The notes under the pieces are model-generated. The model was not told where the DNA came from, searched no databases, and saw only the letters and a program-made list of their open reading frames with translations. The translations under genes and the position numbers were made by a program. Positions 8,003-15,676 of a DNA stretch of 39,941 nucleotides are shown here, piece by piece; within the stretch, counting starts at the first letter, position 1, and each line of letters starts with the position of its first letter. Source of the DNA: an uncultured Veillonellaceae bacterium (GTDB lineage: Bacteria > Bacillota > Negativicutes > Selenomonadales > Selenomonadaceae); the NCBI GenBank assembly GCA_900315575.1, contig OMZR01000008.1, positions 1-39,941 on the forward strand, given 5' to 3'.

Positions 8003-8689
8003 ATGACAGCGGAGACCAGGGAGACCAAGGGACAGGCGGCGCTGCGGGAGCAGCTGAAACGCAATCTTTCGGACGCCATCGTCGAAATGGAGGTCGAAGA
8101 GGCCGAGCGGATCGCGAAAGAGATCACGGCGCAGGGCCTGTTCCAGATGAATCTCCTCGAGACGAGCGTCGCGGCTGGCATGGCCGTGGCGAGCCGTCTT
8201 TATGAAGAAGGCGAGTATTTCATCCCCGAACTCCTCTCTTGCGCGGATGCGGCAGAGGCGGCGACGGAGATCTTCCGCCCCTATATGCTCGGCGAAAAGC
8301 CCGCGCCGAAAGGCTGCGTCGTCATCGGCTCCGTCGAGGGCGACACGCATGACATTGGCAAGAACATCGTCGCGCTCGTCATCGAGGCGGGCGGCTACGA
8401 GGTGCACGACCTCGGCCGCGATGTGCCAGCCAGCGTCTTCGCCGATGCCGTCGAGGCGCATCATCCCGACGCCGTCGCGCTCGCTTCGCTCATGACGACG
8501 TCCATGGGGCACATGGCCGATGTCGTGCAGGAGCTTACGCGGCGCGGCACGCGCAGCAGCTGCAAGATCATCATCGGCGGCAAGCCAGTCTCGACGTCAT
8601 TCGCGAAAAAAATCGGCGCCGACTACTATGCGCCGGGCGCTGGCGAGGCCGTGCGGCTGCTCGATGACATCTGCAGCCGGCGCAGCTGA
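8003..8689 (+). CDS. Corrinoid protein 3 (MtmC/MtbC/MtaC family)
   Basis: 228 residues, B12-ligand motif GDTHDIGKN with His116. The cobalamin tail region has ASLMTTSM and IGGKPV where the other copies have ALMTTTM and GGAP, so this copy is the most diverged. ATG 8003 follows AAGGGGGAGG. A 35-base gap separates it from the activator and 84 bases separate it from the next methyltransferase, suggesting that this gene and the next form a second sub-module inside the operon. Confidence 0.92.
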   Translation: MTAETRETKGQAALREQLKRNLSDAIVEMEVEEAERIAKEITAQGLFQMNLLETSVAAGMAVASRLYEEGEYFIPELLSCADAAEAATEIFRPYMLGEKPAPKGCVVIGSVEGDTHDIGKNIVALVIEAGGYEVHDLGRDVPASVFADAVEAHHPDAVALASLMTTSMGHMADVVQELTRRGTRSSCKIIIGGKPVSTSFAKKIGADYYAPGAGEAVRLLDDICSRRS

Positions 8690-8773
8690 GCATTCCAAGC
8701 GGTTGCCGGGCGTGAGGGGCTTGGCGGCGCTTTCGTTCGATGGTATGATGGATTTTGAAAGGTGGCTTTTATC

Positions 8774-9796
8774 ATGTCAGATACGATGACGGGCAGAGAG
8801 AGATTGCTCAAAGCACTCAAGGGAGAGCCGACGGACAGGCCCTCCGTCATCAGCGCGTGCCAGTACGCGACGTACGAGCTCATGGATGCCGTCGGCGCGT
8901 CATGGCCGGAGGCGCACCGCGACGCCGAGCTCATGGCGACGCTCTCGGGCAAGGGCGGCGCGGAGGTCATCGGCCTCGACGCCATCCGCGCGCCGTACTG
9001 CCAGACGATCGAGGCCGAGGCGCTCGGCGCGAAGATCAAGAGCGGCGGCAAGACGCACATCCCGAGCATCGCCGAGCATCCATACAAGGTCGACGACGTG
9101 CCGGAGTTCCCCGATGACTTCCTCACGCGCGGCCGCGTGCCCGTCGCGGTGAAAGCCGTCTCGCTGATGAAGGAGAAGTATGGCGATCAAGTGCTCGTTA
9201 TGGGTGGTATCGGTGGGCCGTTCAGCATCGCCAACAGCCTCATCGGCATCACGCCGTTCCTCAAGGCGATGTTCAAGACGCCGGATAAGATCCAGCCGTT
9301 CCTCGAGATGGGCTACCAGGCCGCGCTGACGTTCGGCAAGGCGTACATCGAAGCGGGCGCGGACGCCATCGTCATCGAGGACATGATGGCGTCGCTCGAC
9401 ATGATCAGCCCGAAGAACTACCGCCAGCTCGCGCAGCCGTATGAGAAGAAGCTCATCGCCGAGCTCGGCGTGCCCGTCATCCTGCACATCTGCGGCAAGC
9501 TCGACAAGGTCATGCTCGACATCGCGGACACGGGCTGCGCCGGCATCAGCGTCGAGTCGGCCGTCAACATCCCGGCTGCGAAAGCGGCGTACAAGGAAAA
9601 AGGCATCCGCCTGCCGATCATCGGCGACATCAGCCCGTCGGGCGTGCTCCTGAACGGCACGCCGGACGAGATCAAGGACGCTGTTCACGATGCGCTCGCG
9701 CGCGGCGTCGACATCATCTCGCCGGGCTGCGCGGCCGCACCGAGCACGCCGCTCGCGAACCTCAAGGCCATGGTCGAGGGCGCAAAGGACGCCTGA
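8774..9796 (+). CDS. MtaA/MtbA-type (UroD-fold) corrinoid methyltransferase 2
   Basis: 340 residues; second methyltransferase of the MtaA type, with TGRERLLKALKGEPTDRPSV at the N-terminus and zinc ligands His238, Cys240 (HICGK) and Cys319 (SPGCA). ATG 8774 is chosen over an upstream GTG (8762) because the AAAGGTGG at 8759-8766 fits it as a ribosome-binding site. It differs strongly from the copy at 5270, so it is an old paralogue rather than a recent duplicate. It probably draws methyl from corrinoid protein 3 just upstream. Acceptor not known; tetrahydrofolate is inferred. Confidence 0.9.
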   Translation: MSDTMTGRERLLKALKGEPTDRPSVISACQYATYELMDAVGASWPEAHRDAELMATLSGKGGAEVIGLDAIRAPYCQTIEAEALGAKIKSGGKTHIPSIAEHPYKVDDVPEFPDDFLTRGRVPVAVKAVSLMKEKYGDQVLVMGGIGGPFSIANSLIGITPFLKAMFKTPDKIQPFLEMGYQAALTFGKAYIEAGADAIVIEDMMASLDMISPKNYRQLAQPYEKKLIAELGVPVILHICGKLDKVMLDIADTGCAGISVESAVNIPAAKAAYKEKGIRLPIIGDISPSGVLLNGTPDEIKDAVHDALARGVDIISPGCAAAPSTPLANLKAMVEGAKDA

Positions 9797-9866
9797 GCCA
9801 TCGGTTGGGACGGTACTGACCGTTTCATGATGTGCAGCGGAAAGGGAAAGGAAGGAGGCGCGGCGC

Positions 9867-11087
9867 ATGTACATCACGTTCCTGCCGAGCGGCAGGCGCG
9901 CCCGCGTCAAGAAGGGGGAGACGATCCTCCAGGCGGCGAAGCGCACGGGCGTCCCCATCGAGAGCGCCTGCAGCGGCACGCGCTGCTGCGGTCTCTGCCG
10001 CGTGCACGTGCTGCCGGAAAAGCCATCGAAGCGCTGGGACGACGAGCCGCTCGTCGCGCCATCCGACCGCCGCGAGCGCTCGGCTCTCTCGCCGGAGGAA
10101 CGGCGGGACGGCTGGCACCTCGCCTGCATGACGAAGCCCGTGGCGAGCATCCGCGTCGAAGTCCCGAAGCCGAAGAAGCAGCGCCTCATCCCGACGGCGA
10201 CGGGCGAAAAGCTCCCCGTCTTCGACTGCAACCATGCGGGCAGCGAGGAGATCCCCGCGTTCGTCATCCGGAAATTCGGCGCGAGCTATTGGGACGCATA
10301 CCAATACGCGCCGCTCATGAGCGCGGCGTCCGCGCTCATCGCCGACAGCAATGGCGACGAGGTCTGCAAGCTGCCGTTCTGCGTGACGATCGAGGCCGGC
10401 GCGTTCGGCGCCGAGATTTCGTATCCCGAAAACGGCGTGCTGCCGCTGCCGGGGCAGCCGATGATCCAGCGCATCGAAGACCTCGACACGCTCGGCGACA
10501 TCGATTTTTCGCAGGGGCGCATCGCCGAAGTGCTCGAGGCCGTCCGCCTGCTGCACGCCGTCGGCCGCCGCTGCGTGCTGAAAGTCGAAGCGCCGTTTAC
10601 CGTGCTCTCGATGCTCATGGACTCGCTCGTGCTGTTCCGCGCCGTGCGCAAGGACCGGCCGCGCGTCGATGCGGCGCTCGCGAAGATCCGCAAGAATCTC
10701 GTCGAGTACATCCGCCGCGCGTTCCTCGCCGGGGCAGACATCATTTCGTATGCCGACCCGAGCGGCGTCGTCGAGTTCGTCGGGCCGAAAGTCTTCCGTG
10801 ACGTCAGCGGCCGCGAGACGATCCGGCTGCTGCGCGACGTGCAGACGATCCGCCCCGGCGGCATCATCCACATCTGCGGCAAGACGTCGACGTCGCTCGA
10901 GTACATGGGGCTCGCGACATCGGAGACGTATGAGCTCCCCGAGCCGCGCGCGACGTTCGCGCACGCGCTGCTCTCCATCCACGATCGCCGCAAGATCCAA
11001 GTGACGGGGCACAACTGCATCCTGGTGACGGCCGCGCCGATCCCGCACCAGCGCATCAGCTTCCTGTCGCTCGCGGAGGACGCGTGA
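9867..11087 (+). CDS. Fusion: activator-type [2Fe-2S] domain + MtaA-like UroD domain
   Basis: 406 residues in one uninterrupted frame. Residues 1-100 match the ferredoxin domain of the corrinoid activators (TFLPSGRRARVKKGETILQA; cluster cysteines 35, 41, 44 and 87, plus an extra Cys40). Residues about 110-406 are a diverged UroD/MtaA-like domain with HICGK (His335, Cys337) and a possible third ligand Cys384 in TGHNC. The ASKHA ATPase part of the activators is absent. The ribosome-binding site is AAAGGAAGGAGG. It is last in the operon, just before the mtmB promoter. Function unknown; possibilities are electron delivery to corrinoid bound at the methyltransferase, or a methyltransferase with its own reactivation domain. 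Confidence 0.85.
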   Translation: MYITFLPSGRRARVKKGETILQAAKRTGVPIESACSGTRCCGLCRVHVLPEKPSKRWDDEPLVAPSDRRERSALSPEERRDGWHLACMTKPVASIRVEVPKPKKQRLIPTATGEKLPVFDCNHAGSEEIPAFVIRKFGASYWDAYQYAPLMSAASALIADSNGDEVCKLPFCVTIEAGAFGAEISYPENGVLPLPGQPMIQRIEDLDTLGDIDFSQGRIAEVLEAVRLLHAVGRRCVLKVEAPFTVLSMLMDSLVLFRAVRKDRPRVDAALAKIRKNLVEYIRRAFLAGADIISYADPSGVVEFVGPKVFRDVSGRETIRLLRDVQTIRPGGIIHICGKTSTSLEYMGLATSETYELPEPRATFAHALLSIHDRRKIQVTGHNCILVTAAPIPHQRISFLSLAEDA

Positions 11088-11132
11088 ATGCGCATGTGCG
11101 TGCGATATTTTGCACAAACTTCAAAAATCTGC

Positions 11133-11161
11133 TTGCATCGTGGCATACCACGTGCTATAAT
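11133..11161 (+). promoter_or_regulatory. Promoter of mtmB
   Basis: TTGCAT (11133-11138), 17-base spacer, TATAAT (11156-11161) with a TGC extension. It lies 46 bases after the fusion gene's stop. Confidence 0.75.
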
Positions 11162-11168
11162 CATCAAA

Positions 11169-11259
11169 GAAACAAAAAAATAATTTCCGCTATCGCGGAA
11201 CGAGCAACGAGGCTCGATCGGCAAGCTGTATGCAGCATGCCGACCGGGCCTCGCGTTTT
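11169..11259 (+). promoter_or_regulatory. mtmB leader: ANTAR-like antiterminator/terminator
   Basis: An A-rich block bounded by GAAA (11169-11172) and TTTCCGC (11184-11190) is followed by CGAGC-AACGAG-GCTCG (11201-11216), a 5-bp stem with a six-base loop with A1 and G4. A TTCCGC/GCGGAA hairpin (11185-11200) lies just before it. The 3' strand overlaps a long terminator-like hairpin: CGAGGC 11208-11213 with GCCTCG 11248-11253, extended by TCGATCGGCA pairing with TGCCGACCGG, then CGTTTT. This is the clearest of the four leaders. Confidence 0.7.
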
Positions 11260-11281
11260 CCCATCTGAAGGAGGGATTTTT

Positions 11282-12694
11282 ATGACACTCGCCAGACCGC
11301 TCACGGTCATGGATGTCTACGACCGCGCGAAGACGGGGCCAAAGGTCGAAGAGAAAGACTGGGACTTCAAGATCATCCCCCAGACAGCCATGAAGCTCAA
11401 GAAGAAATACGGCATCAAGATGGACAAGCACAAGATCATCCCGGAGGATGAAGCGCTGTGCAAGAACCTGTTCAAAGCCGGCCTCGAGCTGCTCGCGACG
11501 TGCGGCGTCTATTGCATCGACACGCACCGCGTCATCAAGTACACGGAAGAGGAAATCCTCGCTTCCGTCACGGCGGCGCCGAAGACGGCGCAGTTCGGTG
11601 AGCCGGGCGTCAACGGGCGCACGATCGCCTGCCGCAAGCATGACGACAAGCGTCCTCCGATCATCCAAGGCGGCCCGACGGGCGCGCCGTGTTCCGAGGA
11701 CCTGTTTTTGAAGATCCATCAGTCGTATGCGCAGGAGCCGATCGTCGACACGATCGTCGACGGCGTCATGCAGACGATCAAGGGCAAGGATCCGACGCCG
11801 GGCACGCCGTGGGAGATCGCGGCGGTCAAGGCCGAAGCCAAGGCGGTCCGCGAAGCGCAGATGCGCGCCGGCCGCTGCGGCATGGGCCTGTAGGGGAATG
11901 AGACTTCCCTTTCTGCCGCCGGTGCCATTGCAGCGGATTTCCCCGGCGGCATGCGGACGACCGACAGCCATGAAGTATCGCAGCTGAACGAGCTCAAGAT
12001 CGATGTCAGTGCACTCGCTTTTGACGCTCACTATGTCCTCTCCGGCGATATGATCATGTGCGAGCAGATGCCGATTTTCGGCGGCTATGCCGGTGGTCTC
12101 GAAGAGACGACGATCGTCGATGTCGCAACGACGCTCAATTCTTTTGTCATGATGCAGGCGACATGGCATCTCGACGGCCCGACGCATGTGCGCTGGGGCA
12201 ACACCACGTCCAGGGAGACGCTGGCGATTGCCGGACACGCCTGCATGGCCATCGAGTCCGAGCTCGACCTCATGATGGGCAACCAGTACTACACGACGGC
12301 CGGTCCGTGCACGGTCATGTGCCTCCTCGAAACAGCGGCGCAGGCCATCACGGATACGTGCAGCGGCCGCGAAGTGCTCTCGGGCGTTGCCGCGAGCAAG
12401 GGCGTCGCGACGAACTACACGACGGGCCTCGAAGCGCGCTTCATGGGCGAATGCGCATACGCCGTCGCCGGCATGGAGACGGCGAAGGTCAACGAGCTCC
12501 TCGACAAGCTCATCAGTCTCTACGAGAAAGACTACAAGCAGGCACCGGTCGGCAAGCCGTTCGAAGGCTGCTACGACACGACGACGCTCCTGCCGACGCA
12601 GGAGTACCTCGACGTCTATGACGAAGCCGTGAAGATCATGACGGATCTCGGCCTCGACTACTGGACGAAGAAGAAGAGCCGCGTCGACGCCTGA
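11282..12694 (+). CDS. mtmB: Monomethylamine methyltransferase MtmB, with in-frame UAG read as pyrrolysine
   Basis: Moves the methyl of monomethylamine to its corrinoid protein, releasing ammonium. 470 residues if the UAG at 11891-11893 (codon 204) is read through; otherwise the frame breaks into a 203-residue piece and a C-terminal piece. The context CGMGL-UAG-GNETSLSA matches the Pyl site of archaeal MtmB (PGMGV-Pyl-GPETSLSA, residue 202), and the frame is continuous from ATG 11282 to TGA 12692-12694. Homology runs over the full length (PIIQGGPTGAPCSED, TDSHEVSQLNELKID, MPIFGGYAGG, SITDT-like AITDTCSGRE). The ribosome-binding site is AAGGAGGG. It is the only substrate methyltransferase in the window. 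Confidence 0.97.
11891..11893 (+). other. UAG pyrrolysine codon of mtmB
   Basis: TAG in frame at codon 204, followed by GGGAATGAG. Conserved residues on both sides show that the downstream sequence is still coding and under selection. The pyl genes and tRNA-Pyl in the same region supply the decoding. Confidence 0.96.
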
Positions 12695-12736
12695 CACGCG
12701 CGCCGGCCTCCATCATACCTCTTTTCTTTCAACGAA

Positions 12737-12782
12737 GAAGCAGGCACAGGAATCCGCAGGGTCGGACGACTGTGCCTGCTTC
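12737..12782 (+). terminator. Hairpin terminator after mtmB
   Basis: Perfect 13-bp stem (12737-12749 with 12770-12782) with a 20-base loop. The T tract is poor, so some read-through into the downstream activator and pyl genes is likely. Confidence 0.6.
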
Positions 12783-12821
12783 ATGCTATCATACGATTCT
12801 TTTCATTCATGACAGTGATAG

Positions 12822-12835
12822 ATAACGGTAGTTAT
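12822..12835 (+). promoter_or_regulatory. Inverted repeat upstream of activator 2
   Basis: ATAAC-GGTA-GTTAT, an AT-rich palindrome 39 bases before ATG 12874, in a gap (12695-12873) that otherwise holds only the mtmB terminator. It could be an operator; I could not place a convincing promoter around it. Confidence 0.3.
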
Positions 12836-12873
12836 TTTATGGATAGATAGAAATCGGAAGGCGGGGGATGTTC

Positions 12874-14775
12874 ATGGCAGTGCATCTGCTCTTTCAGCCC
12901 TCGGGGCAGCGCGTGCGCGTCGAAGGCCGCAAGACGGTGCTCGAGGCGGCGCGCGCGAACGGCGTCTCGCTCACGGCGGTCTGCGGCGGGCACGGCACGT
13001 GCGGCAAATGCCGCGTACGGCTGCTCGCGGGCGGGCTCTCGATGCGCCAGCTCGTCGAGAAAGGCTACGTGAATGGCGTCACGCGGGAGGAACTGCGCGT
13101 GCTCTCAAAAAGCGAGATCCAGCAGAACATCCGCCTCGCCTGCCGCGTGTACGCAGCTCGCCGCATGACGATCGAAGTGCCGGAGGAAAGCCGCGAAACG
13201 CGCGGCGTCATCCTCGGCGCGGCGGCCATCCGCATCAGCGTGCATCCCTGTATCCGCGACGTGCGCGTCCGGCTCGTGCCGCCGTCGCTCGAGGATTTCC
13301 GCTCGGATGCCGAACGTCTCGCGGACGGCGTCGCCAGCGAACTCGCCGTCCGCGCGGAGGCCGTCACGCTGAGCTATCCGCTGCTCGTCACGCTGCCGAA
13401 GCGCCTGCGCCAGTGGAAATGGCAGGTGCGCGCCATCGTGCGCGAGCTGCCGGAGGCGCGCGGCTGGGAAATCATCGACGTGCTGCCGCTCCCGAAAGAA
13501 GGCATGGCGGCGGACCGTCTCTATGGCATCGCCGTCGACCTCGGCACGACGACGATCGCTGCGACGCTTGCGGATCTCAAAACGGGGCGCGTGCTCGCGC
13601 ATGCGTCGCGCATGAACAGCCAGATCCGCATGGGCGACGATGTCGTCTCGCGCATTTCCTATGCGATGATGCACGAGGGCGGCGGCACCGAGCTCACGGA
13701 GGCCGTGCGGAGCGACCTGCGCGCGCTCGCACTGGAACTCGCGGCGAAAGCGCAGGTGCCTCTAGAGCGCATCTATGAAATGGTCGTCGCGGGCAACACG
13801 GTCATGGGGCATCTCTTCCTCGGGCTCGATCCCGAAGCCATCGGCAAGTCGCCGTTCATCTCGGTCACGCGCGTGCCGCTCGACCTGCCAGCCGCTGCGC
13901 TGGGGCTCGGCATCGCGCCGGCCGCGAATGTCCACGCGCTGCCCGTCGAGGCCGGCTTCGTCGGCGCGGACAATGTCGCCGTGCTGCTCGCGACGCGCCT
14001 CATCGAGCGGCGCGTGCCGACGATGGTCATCGACATCGGTACGAATGGCGAGATCGCCTATGGCGACCATCGCGGCATCTTCACGACGTCGTGCGCGACG
14101 GGGCCGGCACTCGAGGGCGCGGAGATCTCGTGCGGCATGCGGGCGGCCGAGGGCGCAATCGAGCATGTGACGATTGCGCCGGACACCTACGAGCCGGTGC
14201 TGCAAGTCATCGGCTCCGCAGAGCCGCGCGGCATCTGCGGCTCGGGCATCATCGATCTCTGTGCCGAGCTCGCGCGCACGGGCCTCATCGGCGCGGACGG
14301 CACGTTCCGCAAGGACCTCGACACGCCGCGCCTGCGCCCTTTCGGCAAGCACAGCCGCGCCTATGTGCTCTACGAGGCGCCCGAGGGCGGCCGCGACATC
14401 GTCGTGACGCAGAAAGACGTGCGCGCCGTCCAGCTCGCGAAAGGCGCGCTCTACGCCGGCGCCGTGCTGCTCATCCGCGCGCGCGGCGGCGAGCGGCCGC
14501 GCCGCATCGAGCTCGCGGGCGCATTCGGCAGCTACATCGACAAGAAGCAGGCGCGCCGCATCGGCATGTTCCCCGCAGACGACGACACCGTCATCGACAG
14601 CATCGGCAATGCGGCCGGCGCCGGGGCACTCATCGCGCTGCTCGACAGCAACGAGCGGCGGCGGGCGCGCGACATCGCGCGCAGCGTCCATTTCGTCGAG
14701 GCGGCGAGCCAGAAGGATTTCCAGATGCTGTTTTACAAAGGGACGCTGTTCCCGATGACGAAGAAGGAGGCATAA
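12874..14775 (+). CDS. Reductive activator of corrinoid proteins 2 ([2Fe-2S] + ASKHA)
   Basis: About 633 residues, longer than activator 1. N-terminal [2Fe-2S] domain with Cys37, Cys43, Cys46 and Cys90; then a linker domain and the ASKHA part with AVDLGTTTIAATLADL, VIDIGTNGEIAYGD and AGAFGSYIDKKQARRIG. Its position before the pyl genes and after mtmB suggests that it serves MtmB's corrinoid partner, the role of RamA in archaea. ATG 12874 gives the family-like start MAVHLLFQPSGQRV; ATG 12868 is equally possible. Ends 3 bases before pylSc. Confidence 0.92.
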   Translation: MAVHLLFQPSGQRVRVEGRKTVLEAARANGVSLTAVCGGHGTCGKCRVRLLAGGLSMRQLVEKGYVNGVTREELRVLSKSEIQQNIRLACRVYAARRMTIEVPEESRETRGVILGAAAIRISVHPCIRDVRVRLVPPSLEDFRSDAERLADGVASELAVRAEAVTLSYPLLVTLPKRLRQWKWQVRAIVRELPEARGWEIIDVLPLPKEGMAADRLYGIAVDLGTTTIAATLADLKTGRVLAHASRMNSQIRMGDDVVSRISYAMMHEGGGTELTEAVRSDLRALALELAAKAQVPLERIYEMVVAGNTVMGHLFLGLDPEAIGKSPFISVTRVPLDLPAAALGLGIAPAANVHALPVEAGFVGADNVAVLLATRLIERRVPTMVIDIGTNGEIAYGDHRGIFTTSCATGPALEGAEISCGMRAAEGAIEHVTIAPDTYEPVLQVIGSAEPRGICGSGIIDLCAELARTGLIGADGTFRKDLDTPRLRPFGKHSRAYVLYEAPEGGRDIVVTQKDVRAVQLAKGALYAGAVLLIRARGGERPRRIELAGAFGSYIDKKQARRIGMFPADDDTVIDSIGNAAGAGALIALLDSNERRRARDIARSVHFVEAASQKDFQMLFYKGTLFPMTKKEA

Positions 14776-14778
14776 GCC

Positions 14779-15630
14779 ATGCAACAGGCAGCAGGCACCA
14801 TATCGTGGAGCGAGACGCAGGCCGTGCGCCTGCGCGAGCTCGGCGGGGACGACTGGCTAGAGGAGACGTTCGCTACGGCTAAGGAACGCGATCAGGCATT
14901 TGCCCGCCACCAGAAGGAGCTCGCGGAGCGCGGGCGGCAGCATCTGGAACAGTTCCGCGCGAACATCCGCCGGCCGCTCCTCTGCCGCATCGAGGACGCG
15001 CTCGTCGAGGCTTTGACACAGGCGGGCTTCGTGCAGGTCGTGACGCCGACGATCATCTCGAAGGACATGCTCGCGCGCATGACGATCGACGAGAGCCGCG
15101 CGCTGTTTTCGCAGGTGTTCTGGCTCGACAAGAACAAGTGCCTGCGGCCGATGCTCGCGCCGGGGCTCTACGAGATCTCGCGCGACCTGCTGCGCCTGTG
15201 GAAAGGCCCGGTGCGCATGTTCGAGATCGGCTCGTGCTTCCGCAAGGAGTCGCAGGGTGCGACACACCTCAATGAATTCACGATGCTCGACATGGTCGAG
15301 TGGAATGTCGCAATGGACGAGCGGCAGGCACATCTGAAGGCGTTTGCCGAGCTCGTCATGCAGGCGGCCGGTCTCGCGGATTACCAGCTCGAAACGGAAG
15401 ATTCGACGGTCTATGGCGATACGGTCGATGTCACGTACCATGGCGTCGAGGCCGCGTCGTGCGCGTTCGGCCCGCACCCGCTCGATGACGCCTGGGGCAT
15501 CCACACGTCGTGGGTCGGTCTCGGCTTCGGCCTTGAGCGCCTCGCGATGCTGCGGGAGGGCGGCCATCATGTGAAGAGCTACAGCCGCAGCCTCACCTTC
15601 CTTGACGGCGTCCGGCTGAACCTTTCATGA
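14779..15630 (+). CDS. pylSc: Pyrrolysyl-tRNA synthetase, catalytic part (PylSc)
   Basis: Charges tRNA-Pyl with pyrrolysine. 283 residues, the catalytic class-II domain only, as in other bacteria where PylS is split. Motif 2 region FEIGSCFRKESQG and motif 3 GLGFGLERL are present, and the C-terminus SLTFLDGVRLNLS is family-like. Pocket residues by alignment from memory to Methanosarcina mazei PylRS: Leu130/Tyr131 (L305/Y306), Tyr212 (Y384) and Trp245 (W417) are kept, but the gatekeeper Asn346 is Asp171 (FTMLDMVEW, normally TMLN) and Cys348 is Val173. Start ATG 14779 follows GAAGGAGGC. The N-terminal half is encoded separately at 20455. Confidence 0.96.
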   Translation: MQQAAGTISWSETQAVRLRELGGDDWLEETFATAKERDQAFARHQKELAERGRQHLEQFRANIRRPLLCRIEDALVEALTQAGFVQVVTPTIISKDMLARMTIDESRALFSQVFWLDKNKCLRPMLAPGLYEISRDLLRLWKGPVRMFEIGSCFRKESQGATHLNEFTMLDMVEWNVAMDERQAHLKAFAELVMQAAGLADYQLETEDSTVYGDTVDVTYHGVEAASCAFGPHPLDDAWGIHTSWVGLGFGLERLAMLREGGHHVKSYSRSLTFLDGVRLNLS

Positions 15631-15676
15631 CGGCATCAGGTCAGAGAGAAAAAACGAGAACACAGGAGGAACGATC

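Noticed and set aside
11141..11157. Sigma-54 promoter (GG-N10-GC) before mtmB
   Set aside because: The spacing fits but the -12 element is GTGCT, a good sigma-70-type promoter overlaps it, and the amtB promoter with the same -10 lacks the -24 GG.
11088..11281. Cobalamin riboswitch in the mtmB or corrinoid-operon leaders
   Set aside because: No B12-box consensus was seen, and the leaders are too short; the hairpins fit an antitermination design better.
11282..11893. mtmB as two separate genes (203-residue protein ending in TAG and a downstream protein from 11951)
   Set aside because: Homology to MtmB runs without a break across the TAG in the same frame, and the downstream ATG has no ribosome-binding site and would lose conserved residues.
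12737..12782. Fifth ANTAR-like leader before activator 2
   Set aside because: It is a plain hairpin without an A1/G4 hexaloop overlapping it and without a promoter just upstream; it reads as the mtmB terminator.
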